Source: Venturia oleaginea
Taxonomy: Eukaryota > Ascomycota > Dothideomycetes > Venturiales > Venturiaceae
DNA: 64,000 nucleotides
Assembly (NCBI GenBank): GCA_013176395.1
Contig: JABMLP010000027.1
Coordinates: 548,448 to 612,447, forward strand
Reading direction: 5' to 3'
The first letter of the stretch is position 1. Each line of letters starts with the position of its first letter. Positions 9,152 through 20,842 of this stretch are shown piece after piece. The notes under the pieces were generated by a model that worked only from the letters and a program-made list of their open reading frames with translations, made no database searches and was not told the DNA's origin. Position numbers and translations under genes: made by a program.

Positions 9152-11094
9152 CTATGTTTCTTTCGTATGATTACCGTTAATTTGGACGACTTCATCTTCA
9201 GGCGAACTGAGCGAGAAGGAACTGGTCTGATTGTTGACAATGGCCGCGCGCTCGTTTTGTCTACAGGGTGGTTAGTCGAGCGGCTCAACGGCGAAATACC
9301 AAGGCCGTACCTTTGCAGGTCCTGCTTCTTATGCAGATACTTGATTACAAATGTGGTGACGATAAGAAGAACCGAGAGACAAGTGACAGTGATATAGCCT
9401 GTAAAGGATTAGCGAAACGACACAAAAATAAAAAAGTGACAAAATCTCACCTTTGCGGTACTCAGGCGCATCAACTTGTTGCCACACAATAAGTGGCAGC
9501 CATGCTTGCAACACATAAGACATCTCGTTCATAGTGGCCACAACGATAGCTCGCTCCTCATTATCTTCGGAGCAAAGTTCGTGGGCCCATGCAAAACACA
9601 GACCACTGAGACCACCTCCACAGCCAGCGAGAATGAAACACGCCCATTTCCATCGTCTTGAAATGTCCCAGATAGCAAGGCTGACATACACAATGATGTT
9701 CGCGACACCGCCAAACACGATCGCAGGCCACCGGACACCTTTGAAAACGGAATCGGAGGTCCAAGCATAGATTAACGTTGTGACGACCTGCACTCCGGAA
9801 GTTGCTGATGGGATGTTGTTGATCTGGTCGACTGAGTATTTGGGGTCGGTTGAAGCCTTGAGATATTGTTGGAAAACCGGTTGCGACAGTGCGCCTCCGT
9901 TGTTGAAGCAAATATACAACAGGGTGAGGAGATAGATCCGCCAGGAGATGAGAATCTTCTTGACCTTGGCCTTTGTGTAGGGCTCTCTATTTTTACGACC
10001 TTCCAATTCCATGCGCTTCTTTCCATAGGCGATGTCTTCCTTTGTAAGATAGAAGGCCTTGGATATTTCGGGAACGTCGGGAAGCATGAAATATCCAGCA
10101 ATGGCGATCGGGAGGCTAATGATTCCATCCACGATGAACAACCATTGCCAGCCTTTGAGACCTCCTTTCCCACCTAGATGATACACACCGGCCATGAGGT
10201 AGCCAGAGAACATGGATCCCAGAGCACTACTTGTATGGAAGATACAGGAGCGTTTGGCCAATTCGTCCTTTCGATACCATGACCCAATGATGTATTGCAT
10301 CCCAGGATAGAATGTGCTCTCGGCAAGGCCAATGAAGAACCTGAGCACGTAAATCTGTGTAGCTGAGTTCGATTTACTCAAGATGAACGTCAAGACTGCC
10401 CATATAACCTCGGCAGTAGGAATGATGTAGCGAGGCCTGTATTTGGTGAGGAGGATATTGCTTGGAATCTCTCCAATAACGTAGCCCACTTTGGAAAGAT
10501 GTCAGCACAGTACAAATATTTAGATCTCAGGGCTCCTACCAGTCCAGCATGTCTGCATGTAATTAAGCTGGTTCTGATATAGCTCAAGATCCTCCTTCCT
10601 GATGACCATGTCAGTTACGTCGATTCGTATAGTTGGAACCGATTATCAATCAACTCACATTCCAGAGACAAAAGCATTGTTGATGTTGATTTGGTCCAGA
10701 TATTTAATGAAGTAGCCAAGAGACGCGTATGTCAGGATTGCCGCGTCCAATTTAAAAAGAAACTTTCGCTCCTCGGGACTCTTGTCAAATGTATCCCATA
10801 TGTAGGAGAACTATATCTATACATGTTAATCGATCATGCCAAAGCTAGTGTACGACTGTGGAATTAAACAGAATATTCTGAGCTACAGGGTGAAAACTGG
10901 GCGAAATATCGAGAACGCTTTCGGACTGCATGTTCGCTGCCGCCAGGGTTTGGTGAGCACGCGCAACAAGAATTGGCTATCTTTTCTCATTGAGGCTACA
11001 GGAATATGACAGATAGAAAGTTCCATACCCATTGTTTCTTCGCTTCTTTGTGTATCACAGCATCAGCTTTTTGTGAAGGTATATCGTCTGACAT
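9152..11094 (-). CDS. MFS transporter, anion:cation symporter (Dal5/allantoate permease) type
   Basis: Plasma-membrane permease of the fungal Dal5/TNA1/Soa1 type. Exon 1 (11094-11029) reads MSDDIPSQKADAVIHKE... and joins to FSYIWDTFDKSPEERKFLFK, then GYFIKYLDQININNAFVSGM, TCWTVGYVIGEIPSNILLTK and further membrane spans. The C-terminal end needs two more introns: after YRKG, resuming as GYITVTCLSVLLIV, and before QNERAAIVNNQ. The stop is at 9152-9154. The family's usual length of about 500 residues fits. Family substrates include allantoate, nicotinate, pantothenate and, for yeast Soa1, sulfonates and sulfate. The first intron (about 217 nt) is long for this window, so the 5' exon pattern is the least certain part. 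It lies next to a flavin monooxygenase and a TauD-type dioxygenase, which suggests an organosulfur substrate. Confidence 0.85.
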
Positions 11095-11740
11095 TGGAAG
11101 ACGGTGATCAGCAGAGAGAGAGAGCCAGAATGTTTCAAGAACAAGGAGATGCTAGAAAGCATGTAAGGGATCAAGTACAGGAATCTTGGTACTGGCCTTT
11201 GAGGAGATAGCAATGATTCTGGCTGGAGCGGTAGGAACTCCAGAATTCAATGTCAAGGTAGTCTATCTTGATATGAAAATAAAGACTAAGCAGAATCAAG
11301 CTACAAGGCGTGATGCTTGGTGCTATGAGACGCTGTGCTCTCTTTCATTAAGCGTTTGGACGCTTGAAAGCTCATCATATGCCCTTGCTCTTGCGTGACG
11401 CCGATCTGCTTGCTAATTGCATAGTCACGGGTAGACGTGTGGGGTGAGTTCAACTGCGGATGCTGACACTGCTGGCGACTTATTTCGCAGGTTCAAGAAC
11501 AAGGAAGATTGATATTGCTGGTAGAGGTGTGGGTATGGAAGAAATCCGAGGGCAAAGGAGAAAGGTGACGAAGAAAGATAAGCGCGACAGCCGGCGGATA
11601 TCGGGTAAGAACCCAGAACGCGAATGGAACTGTTCGACGCGTCTTCATCATACATCAAACATCGTACATACAGTAGTACACAGCAATAGGCAAATCTATA
11701 TATATTAATTATCACACCCTCAAAAAATATACGTCTACTC
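11095..11740. other. Intergenic region between the MFS and FMO genes
   Basis: Holds the MFS promoter and the 3' end of the monooxygenase gene. An AG-repeat tract (agagagagag) lies near 11115. No gene is supported. Confidence 0.5.
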
Positions 11741-13446
11741 TTAACATGGGGGTAGCGCTAACGTTTCTTGCGCAATCCCGGTGCCCTCGATCATCTTCTT
11801 CATTCTTTCGTAGAATTCTTCTTTTGCCTGATGCCACAACTCAGTATGACCCTCAATCCTTTTCGTTCCACGAGCTTCGCCCTGCGCGTTGACCCAGCCA
11901 AGTAGTTCGTTCACATACTCCACCTCCACGCCTCTGAGTGAGTGGAACGATTTTCCAAAGCCCTTCTGTCTCACCCGTTCTTTATACTCTTCCCTCATAG
12001 TCTGTTCATCTGGCAAATCTGCTCTCCCGCTCAGAACTTGGGCGACTACGAGAGCCTGAAACTCAAAAAGACTGAAGGTTGCAGTGAAATATGGTACTCC
12101 CACGAAGAGAAGGGTAGGGTCGGGTATGTAAAAAATATCTTTGTGGAGGTTGTGTATTTGCTCGCCATCCGTTACCAAGACAGTCTCACTTGCCTCTGAC
12201 GGTTTTGTGTCGTCCTCGTGTAGATATCGAAGGAATGGCAACGCCATATGATACCCTGAACAGAGAATGGCATAATCGATGTTGCAAAGCTTCTCTCCTG
12301 ACTTGAGAGTGACAGTTGAGCCGACAGGCCCAGCATCTGAGGACCGACTTCCTGACGACTCTTCTTGCTCATTCAAATCAAAATACTGGACCTCGCTGAC
12401 ACGAAAGGCATTTTCCGGAAGCATGCTCGCTGGGTGGTCAAACTTTCCGTTTCGATGGCTCTGGTAAATGTTTTTGGCCAGCGGACCAAGCTCGCGGGCG
12501 ATATCCGTCGAGGATGTACCAGCTCCAACCAGGAGCACATTCTGATATCCATCAGCAAGTGCCTTGCACTAGCTCTCAAACACCAAACTCACCTTCCCAC
12601 GAAACTCGTCCGGTCTTCGATAAGACTTGCTATGCCACACACGAGACGGCCAACGTTGTTTCCATTCTTTGAGTCCTGGGATATCCGGGACCCGAGGCGA
12701 GTGGTAATGTCCCGAAGCAATCACCACATTATCGAATTTCTGTCCACATCAGCATTCGGACCTGACTTTGATATCGCTTTCAACTCACTAGGGAACGCTC
12801 TTGCTCTTCAACCTTGCTGTTCAAGGAATCCCTGCGCAATGTCGTGAAGCGCAAATTCCATTGCTTGTCGGCTGGGTCCTTTTTCAGGTCTACCACTCGA
12901 GCTCCATATATGGTCAACGCGTCTACGCCGTGGAGCCTAGACATCTCTTGGATGTAGTCTTTCAAAACATGATGGCTAACATAATCAGGTGTTCCAGGGG
13001 GCCAGTCGTTCAAAGTCGTTTTCATTAACCTCGTAGGCACGTTATTTTTCAAGCCGACGTAGCATGGGCTATCCAGTCAATCAGTTAGCAGCTTCAGCAT
13101 CGTCGCTTGAACCAGCTACTCACCCAGGAGGCGCGTGTTGGAGGTCTCGAAACGTGAGTTTGTCGAAACTCGCTTCCTTACTGTCGACGTAAACGCTGTC
13201 GGCTACCGAAGCCTTGGATGCTGGATACGTTGGTTCAATAGGGTTCCGTTCATCAAAGATCCTAATCAGTAGTGAGCCGGACATATGTCAGAGTTTTCGC
13301 GTATTTACTGACCACGAACCACCTGAAGCACGATTTCGCTCGAAGACGGTAACCTCAATGCCTGCATTTTTTAGATGGGCTGCTGTTGCGACTCCGCTAA
13401 TGCCTGCTCCAATGACAGCTACTCTTTTAGCTTTGGGTATGTCCAT
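11741..13446 (-). CDS. Flavin-containing monooxygenase (FMO-like, FAD- and NADPH-dependent)
   Basis: N-terminal FAD fold at VAVIGAGISGVATAAHL and an NADP-binding fold further on at LLVGAGTSSTDIAREL; both fit GxGxx(G/S). At least four introns: inside SGGSW (resuming IFDERNPIEPTYPA), after LQHAPPG (resuming PCYVGLKNNVP), after the RSLVS segment, and before NVLLVGAG. The segment with FDNVVIASGHYHSPRVPDIPG resembles the FMO FxGxxxHxxxY/F fingerprint. The C-terminal half has a Rossmann-return segment with CNIDYAILCSGYH and FYIPDPTLLFVG. The start ATG 13446 (MDIPKAKRVAVIG) puts the FAD motif at the usual distance from the N terminus. The stop is 11741-11743. It is divergently transcribed from the TauD-type gene, suggesting joint regulation. 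The substrate is not readable from sequence; an S- or N-oxygenation is likely from the family. Confidence 0.9.
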
Positions 13447-14003
13447 GATTTCCTGCTTGCCTTGCTCTTTCACGTTGCTTAGGAGTACCTATCTCTGTCT
13501 CTGATGAACACGAAACCTGCCGATCGCCTAATAGTCAGGCAAGGAAACGAAAGACGGCGAGATGCGCGATTATGCATGTACTCTTTGCTTACTATGTACC
13601 CTCTGGCGAAACCGTCGCGATGTACTCCAGTGGACTAATCACGTGCAATTGAGCAGGGATTTATGTCGCCATACTTGCAGATTATTGTTACTCTCGTGAG
13701 GCCAACGAGGCCAACGATAGACACTCACTATCGTGACATATTTAAACGAGAAGAACCGAAGCTCAGGTCAACGAGCATGGGGCCCGATACCATGGGACGG
13801 ATCGTGCGGAACTCTAGCCTCGTCTGCGATAGAGCTTCAATCGTCGAGTGGCCATCCATGCTTTGAAATGCTTCTTTCGCAAGAACCACGCAAGATGATG
13901 TGATTAACCCCGCTCCAGGTATTACTGATCAGCCTGAGAATCTGTTGATATAAGAGACGCCTACCGGATGAGGCAAGAAATAAGCCAAAGAATAGAATCC
14001 AAA
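13447..14003. promoter_or_regulatory. Bidirectional promoter of the FMO/TauD pair with sulfur-regulon-like sites
   Basis: A TCACGTG box (13639-13645) equals the Cbf1/Met4 target of the yeast sulfur regulon. About 18 bp away, ATGTCGCCAT at 13663-13672 matches the Neurospora CYS3 consensus ATGRYRYCAT in nine of ten positions. A direct repeat GAGGCCAAC occurs twice near 13697-13714. The sites are seen in sequence; their function is inferred. Confidence 0.45.
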
Positions 14004-15337
14004 ATGGCTCCAATAGCAATTGAACCAATCCATCCAAAAATCGTCGACGTCGCTCTGCCTAGGAAGGACACTCTTGATCTCCCAGCGACCACCCGGGCCC
14101 GTCTTGAAAAGGGCGGTGTCGACCTGTCCAACGGCTATCCATATCGGCCAGCAAGGCCTCTTTATCTCGACGACGTTTACGCGATCAGAAATGAGGACCG
14201 TGAGTACGTCGACGCGGGATCACGTGCAGACCCAGAGAAGAAGGCCTTACTCTCCGCTGCTAAAGAGGTCATCCACTTGACTTCTCATATCGGTACTGAG
14301 ATAGTAGGATTGCAACTGAAAGACTTGACGGATCAGCAGAAGGATGAGCTTGGATTGTTGATCGCAGAGAGAAGCGTTGTATTTTTCAGAGATCAAGATA
14401 TTTCTCCTCAACAACAACTGGACCTTGGGAAATATTATGGAGAAGTTGAAGTGCATCCTCAAGTGGCTCAAGTTCCTGGTCACTTAGGCGTGACTGTCAT
14501 CTGGCCAGCTCTTCAAGCTACTGAGCGCAAGGTGGATTTCCGAAGACCAGGTGGCGCGGCTGGATGGCACACAGGTAATGATCACCTTTCTTATCTTCGC
14601 AACTTCGACTGACGTGACAAGATTTGGTCCACGAGAAACAGCCAGCAGGTGTTACACATCTTCACAACGATACAGTACCTTCGATCGGTGGCGATACATT
14701 GTGGGCCAGTGGCTATTCCGGTATGTTTGGTGCTGGAAATGGCTGCTACAACTCTACTGACCAGCCCTCCAGCCTACGACAAGCTGTCTCCTGAATTTAG
14801 AAAAATAATCGATGGTCGTATAGCTATTTATCGAAGCGCCCACCCTTACCTCGACCGCAACAATCCCACTGAAGGTCCAAAGTATATAGAGAGAGAGCAT
14901 CCTCTCGTAAGAGTACACCCAGCAACCGGATGGAAAGCCCTCTGGGTGAACCGCGCCATGACAGTTCGCATTGTCGGTCTCGACAAGGCTGAGAGCGACG
15001 TTATCCTAAATTACTTGTATGACGTTTATGAGAAGAATGTTGATATTCAAGTGAGGTTCAAGTGGACACCTCAAACGAGTGCGCTATGGGATAACAGGTG
15101 ATTTGTATCCTCTTTCTTGGTGGAACTCAACTGACCATTCTCAGAATCACAATCCACAATGCCAGCTGGGATTATGAAGGTGCTGAGCCCAGACATGGCA
15201 CCAGAGTTACCTCTTTGGCAGAGAAGCCGTATTTCAAGGCTGATGCGCCATCAAGACGACAGGCTCTTGGACTTGCTGGTCCGGATGCGGGACTTGCAGA
15301 GGATGGTTTGTTGGATCGGCTTTGTACACGTGTATGA
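14004..15337 (+). CDS. TauD/TfdA-family 2-oxoglutarate and Fe(II)-dependent dioxygenase (sulfonate dioxygenase-like), 395 residues
   Basis: Exons 14004-14574, 14622-14720, 14773-15097 and 15145-15337 give 395 codons with all junctions GT-AG. The Fe-binding HxD lies at the first splice junction (WHTDLVHE, Asp made by splicing). GVTHLHNDTVPSIGGDTLWAS is the usual TauD core, and the distal His with its downstream Arg lies in ITIHNASWDYEG...PRHGTRVT. Yeast Jlp1, a sulfonate dioxygenase, belongs to this family, which uses 2-oxoglutarate and O2 and releases sulfite from alkyl sulfonates. I chose ATG 14004 (MAPIAIEPIHPK) because its context (AAAATGGC) is better than that of the upstream in-frame ATG at 13968. 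The last 21 coding-region bases around 15288-15308 recur beside a repeat at 43789. Confidence 0.9.
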
Positions 15338-15499
15338 AATAGTAATGAAATGATAATGTAACGATAATGAAATGATAATGAAATAAACATATATGGATAA
15401 GTCTCTTGTATTCTTGATTGTTCTTGTTCTTCTTCGAACATTGAAGTATCCTTGAGATGCAGAAATTGCACCGCCCCTGTCGGTGCCAAGGATACGACA

Positions 15500-16141
15500 T
15501 GGTTGGATAACAAGAAGCTGTTTTTAGGACTGATGTGCAGTGGAATCCTTTGGGCGCACAAGAGGGGACTGGTGCAACCAGGTCAGTCCTAATAGAGAAT
15601 AGTACGTGCAGGAGTCACGTGATGTTCCCACAGTTCCCACAGCACTTGGCATTGCCCACAGTGTGGGAAGTGTGGGAAGAGCCAAGAGGTGTGGGAATGC
15701 ACCTTGGCACCCAGAACCAGAAGGGTATATATGGAGGACGTTGGACGGACTTTCCTTTCTCTCGGTGTGGTTATCTCATGTTATGTTTCTCACATAGGAG
15801 CTTCTTCGACCTACTACAGGAACGACCTTTTACTTAGATACAATCAAGCACAAGTCATATGCACACGAAGCAAGCCCACCCCCAACCTTCATACTAACCG
15901 ACAAACGTTCAGGATTGATCTGAGGATCAAATCAGTTAGACGACAATTGAATTGGGAGATACATCGGACGGCTAGGATCTAGTGAGCCTCCAAAGAACCT
16001 GAGCAAGGGAAGGTACTTAAGGTAAGTACTTCCAGACTGATATTGCCCTTACCCCAAACCCGCGGACCAGAACAAGAGAACACAGGTGTCAAGAAGGTCT
16101 TGACATAATCAACTGTGTTGAGAAACGAGTTCCCCGTAACA
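15500..16141 (-). mobile_element. Solo-LTR-like repeat, copy 1
   Basis: About 640 bp, nearly identical in the same orientation to 43805-44446. Read on the minus strand it begins TGTTACGGGG and ends CCAACCA, fitting TG...CA LTR termini. It contains CACGTGA and a TATATATGG stretch. I see no 5-bp target duplication. Short frames inside occur in both copies and look incidental. Confidence 0.6.
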
Positions 16142-18288
16142 ATGAGTAGGATTATCATTATGATTGATTTTTTATCGACGTCTGTCACTTCGTTGTCTAT
16201 ATGTACGCACGATTCAGCACTCATTTCACATCATTTTTCCTTTTAGTGAGTAAAGTTTCTATTGCATACCTTAGCCTAGCACTCTCATAACACGCCTGCG
16301 AGCGCAATATTCCTTCTTCAACCCCGTTCGTTGCACTTGCTGACGATTAAGGCACAACTGTTGACATTGGCTGTAATGTGTCAGCAAGAATACTTCGTTT
16401 GTGGGAGTGGGTTACTTACCCGCGAGGCTGGTGTAATAGTCACATGCGGTCCGTCAACACCATCTTGCGCCTGCACCCATTGACGGCGGGGTCACCAGCA
16501 AATTCTGGTCTTGGTCACTCGTCCCACGTCCTGTATTGGATGCATTAGTTTGGAGCGGGAGCAGGATGGCAAGGCCTGCAAAGGTCGTGAATAGAGAAGG
16601 TGCCTTAGTGCTGGTTAACTTTGTATAAAATTAAAGCGACGGCTGAGTTCATGATGAAAGATGACCTGAGGATCCTCGGCGGGACTCACCCGACGGATGC
16701 TTACGGTGGCGTGGTGAGCATGCGTCTCGTAAACAGGTATAGGCAACTTAAATGTGAGATTGAGCTCGATTGGATGGGGTCAAGTGGAGCCTGCCGAATA
16801 TCACCTGCCAATGAAGATTAGTCGACCCGGCGGCCTCAACGTCCCCGTTCGCCGCGAAATCGATGCTAATGAACCTTTTCTCGGAATGAGTCTGCCACGA
16901 GGGCAAATGGTTCCGGATCTTCTGGTGGCTCTCGAAATAGAGAAGTCTAATGCAACATCATGAGCTATCTCGTATCCATGTCTCGATTCCCGCTTTATAA
17001 AGTATTCGATGAGTGTTGATTGTTGAACTAGAACATATTGTCCCTCGGCTGAATACACTTATCTTCCCGAAATTACGTGCAGTTCCCATACTCCCTTGCC
17101 TATCCTTCGATGAGATGCCAAGAGTTTTGCGTTCAACTCCAGCTTTCTCTTTACACGATCTAGCGGGGCACCTTGTTGCCACTAGAGGCCGTGCAAGTAC
17201 ATCCTTCAAGTGGACCTATGTAGGCTAGATCTATTAGCTCTTCATCGCATCGCCTGATTCTTCCAGCTTATAACATACACGGCCACCCAGTACACCCGAA
17301 ATTTAACGTTCTTTTGGCGTGCCATAGAACTGATACGGTCTTTGGCCCGGACACCACAGTACTGCACCGGGAAGTGAGGCCAGTGAAGGCCAGTGAAGGC
17401 CACAAGAGGAGGATAGTGGTGGTGGTAGAATAATGGCGGAGCATCGTGATCGAGATTCGTCCATCCATCAGGTCATTCCTATGCCATCTCTTGGGCTTGT
17501 ACACGACCGACGTTCAAGCCTGGCAGAATAGACTCCGTGGAAGAAGAAAACGAAGACCGGGCAAGTTCCGCCAACGATAGCCACGCATACCTCTCCAACA
17601 ACGACCTCTATCCCTGGAACCACGAATATCGAACTGCGCGAATCGACTGGAGAACAAACAATCTGGCCGACGCTTTGAAACTTCGTGCCGGGAACACGAG
17701 TCAAATATCCGGATTTTGGCTAGAGATCTCCCGCCAGACGGCAATCTCTTTACTGTGGTAGCACGATATGATATTAATAACGGGAAGCTATACTATTAGT
17801 GGATGGTATGCGAACCAGGAGCAGCCTGACGGAAACACCGGTACCTGGTCGAAGATCTGAAGGACGGTCAACACGCTTATGCCACCACACGCATAAGAAG
17901 AGCCAAATAATGACACTGCCATGTTGGTACAAACTTCCCATGTCACTTCTCCTTCTAGTTGTGGCTTGCCGCTGCTGGATTTACCATTCACGGAACCTTG
18001 CTTCCTTGTTGCTAATAGTGTGTTGGCCAATCACAAGCGTCACGAATATATTCTGCAATATCGAGGGCAATCGGCACTGGCGCACGTACGAGTCCTCGAG
18101 CATGGTTCAATATTCTAATGCCGGCAAATTTGTTGAACATCACCTCACCCTCATTTTTCTCTTTCTAACTTGGTCGCAGGCGTCCTGCTGTACCTCTGTA
18201 TAGCATCTTCTATCATTCGTTGACCAGACCATGACACTCTCTTCTTATTCTGGACTCTAATTTTTGACATTCTTTCCATCCTGCAACC
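16142..18288. other. 2.1-kb stretch without a supported gene
   Basis: Only short overlapping frames on both strands with no recognisable motif. A short tandem CCAGTGAAGG repeat lies near 17380-17400. The last part is presumably the promoter of the secreted-protein gene. Confidence 0.45.
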
Positions 18289-20126
18289 ATGAAAATCTCC
18301 TCCCTCGTTTTCGCGTTGATGCTACTGTTCGAGAACATCGTTGCCCAACCTGATAATATCAACATAGCTGTACAGATTGGATCATCGACTGCGCTTCCGG
18401 CACTGCAAACGCCATCCGTAGAGCTCCCATCTTCCTCCTACTTTGAAAGTGTTTGGGCAAAGGTCTCAGATGGGATCAATACCGAATGCAAAACATGTCC
18501 GAACTCGCTGTGCCCAAACAAGAATTTCTATGGAGGCCTGCTTATGTTCAGAGCAACGTGTTGGATAACTGGTCAGAGGATCAATGCTACAGAGTATGGG
18601 CTTTTCTAGTAGTAGTAGACCATTGCTGACAAGCGATTTAGCATGTGGCTATATTCAGAGGAAGGATGCTTTGTGACCGTCCAAGATACTTATGAATACT
18701 GGCGGAATTGTAGGCTAGTGGCGCTAAATATCGAAATTCGCTGATTATAGGTCTAGACACACAAGACTTGAAGCCATGCCAAGTTGTTCCGAAGCCGGCA
18801 CCGACACCGCGATGGATGTCTGCGAAGAATGAATCCGAATGCAAAAGGTGTCCAAACGACAAGTGCGAGACTATGAAATCGTATGAACGAAGAAGTGAAA
18901 TATCCATCACTTGTCGAGCACAAGCACTTCCAGACTGTCTGGAGAATTGTTTGCCTTCAGATATACTACCAGTAAATAAGACTACTGTTTTTCCATGGCT
19001 GAAGACAACGTCGAATTGCTATGTCAAATCGACTTCGCTTGCACAAAAAAGTTGTAAGAGTACATTTATCCCCCTGGGCATTGCTATCCTAACATTGATC
19101 AGGGCAGACTCGCCCCTTCGAAGATTGCGGACCAGTCCCGTACCTGGATTTCACGTTTAGAGCACCGCCTCCAGCTCCACCCCCAGCTCCGCCCCCAGCT
19201 CCGCCAACCACAGTCACGGTTATTTCCACTCTGACTATGTGGTATCCTATAACGACGACCGTAATTATCCACAAAAATCCGTGCGAGGGTCCAAATTGCC
19301 CACCTCTTATTTGGGCATTTACGCCTCCTGTTGCTCCGACCCCCAGCCCACCATTCATCTTCCCAAATTCGACGGGAAACATCACTTCGACACCAACATC
19401 CACTGGTGGAATTACCCTTGCACCAACTTCGACCGCGGGGATCACATCAATCCCCACTACGATAACATCTAAGCCCACTCTGCGTACAAATTCTACTCCT
19501 ACTGCCCCAAAGCCAACCACTCTTACTGGAACTACACCTCTCAATACCTCAATTACGGGCTCAACGTTCTCTACGAATCTGACCAATAGTCAAGCGTCTG
19601 TCCCAAATCACGCTCCCCTAATGCCAACCGCTCTTACTGGAACTACACCTCTCAACACATCAATCACGGGCCCAGCGTTCTCTGCGAATCTGACCAATGG
19701 TCAAGCGGCTGTCCCAAATCACGCTCCCCTAACGCCAACTGCTCTTACTGAAACTATACCTCTCAACACAACAATCACGAGCCCAAAGTTCCCTACGAAT
19801 CTTACCTTGGTATCTCCCATTGGTCAAGCGGCTGTCCCAAATCACGCTCATTCGATTCGAGTGCAGGCAGATGAACACTGCAAATGTGCGCCTATGAAGT
19901 GTCCCGAGAGTGGCGACGAGGTATGTTACATTTCTCTAGCTGGAGGACAGGTGGATGTGAGGCATTGGCTAATGTATGTGTGTTGTAGGCTGATGCATGT
20001 CGACTCGTGTATATGGCGACTTGTTCTGTGGATTGTGGACGCGGGGCGCCGGCGAGTAAGGTTGTTTATGGAGGGTCTACCGTGTTGATTATTGCGCAGT
20101 TGGTTGCGCCTAGTGCGGCGGTGTGA
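18289..20126 (+). CDS. Secreted Cys-rich protein with a Thr/Ser/Pro repeat region, 543 residues
   Basis: Exons 18289-18593, 18642-18709, 18751-19053, 19103-19920 and 19989-20126 total 544 codons with clean GT-AG junctions. MKISSLVFALMLLFENIVAQ is a signal peptide. Two similar Cys modules follow (ECKTCPNSLCPNK and ECKRCPNDKCETM), then a Pro-rich stretch (APPPAPPPAPP). A Thr/Ser/Asn-rich region next has three tandem units of about 40 residues built on 'LTGTTPLNTSITG...NLTN.QA.VPNHAPL', many with N-glycosylation sequons. The protein closes with Cys pairs (HCKCAPMKCP, CSVDCGRG) and a hydrophobic tail (VLIIAQLVAPSAAV) that could be a GPI signal. Likely a cell-wall or extracellular glycoprotein; no family recognised. 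Confidence 0.8.
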
Positions 20127-20842
20127 TATATATATATATATATAATGCTACCTCTTTTTTGTTCGGTTGATGGAATTTTCAATTACTTGGACTAGACTGG
20201 TGTGTCTAAACCGCCAATTGCTAGGAATCGGCATCGCTTAATCATAACTGCATTTGAGTCTCTCTCTTACTTCGAAGGTCCCTCTTGGTTTGCGTACTCG
20301 GTACCATTTTGAGTGCTATGTATCGTGCTGGGGGAAATGACCTTTCCCTTTTAGTGGGGGGTCTCTCAAGGGCCGTCAAGCGTGACCATCACTTTCAAAA
20401 AGCCATGCATGAGTAACTTCTAGTACTCCTGGGTAATTCTCAGTCTAGGGCTAGAGCATAGGTATTCTACCTATTCTAAAATATACTACATAGTGATAGA
20501 GACTTCCCGTATAAGGGCCTTCTCGAAAAAATGTTCACGCTTTGAGACGCAACGCTAAACATGAAAAGGTCTTTTCCGCCAGCACAATATTATGTAACCA
20601 AGTGCTTGAACCATCTGGAATGCCATCGGCTCTACCCGTCTTCCGTAGATCCAGAATATCTATTTTCGGAAATCCGATCTCATGTCATCCTCATCATTCT
20701 CATCCTCACTCTCGGACTCCGACAAGCACCATCATCTTATGTGGTAATAAAATCCTCACCTTGCTTACTTATAGGTATCCTTTCCTCTTTCTCTTTCCAA
20801 AATTAGATCATAGACTCTACGAATCGCACCTATACACACAAA
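20127..20842. other. Intergenic region with a (TA)n microsatellite
   Basis: Begins with an alternating TA tract at about 20125-20143. The rest is presumably terminator and promoter sequence. Short overlapping frames (20542-20862, 20561-20806) lack recognisable content. Confidence 0.5.

Noticed and set aside
9055..9397. Small plus-strand genes opposite the MFS 3' end
   Set aside because: They lie antisense to the last MFS exons, which are supported by splice sites and membrane-protein text.
15500..16141. Conserved small protein frames in the solo-LTR-like repeat (97- and 100-codon frames in both copies)
   Set aside because: The copies are nearly identical overall, so open frames are shared by descent; three overlapping frames and no known domain.
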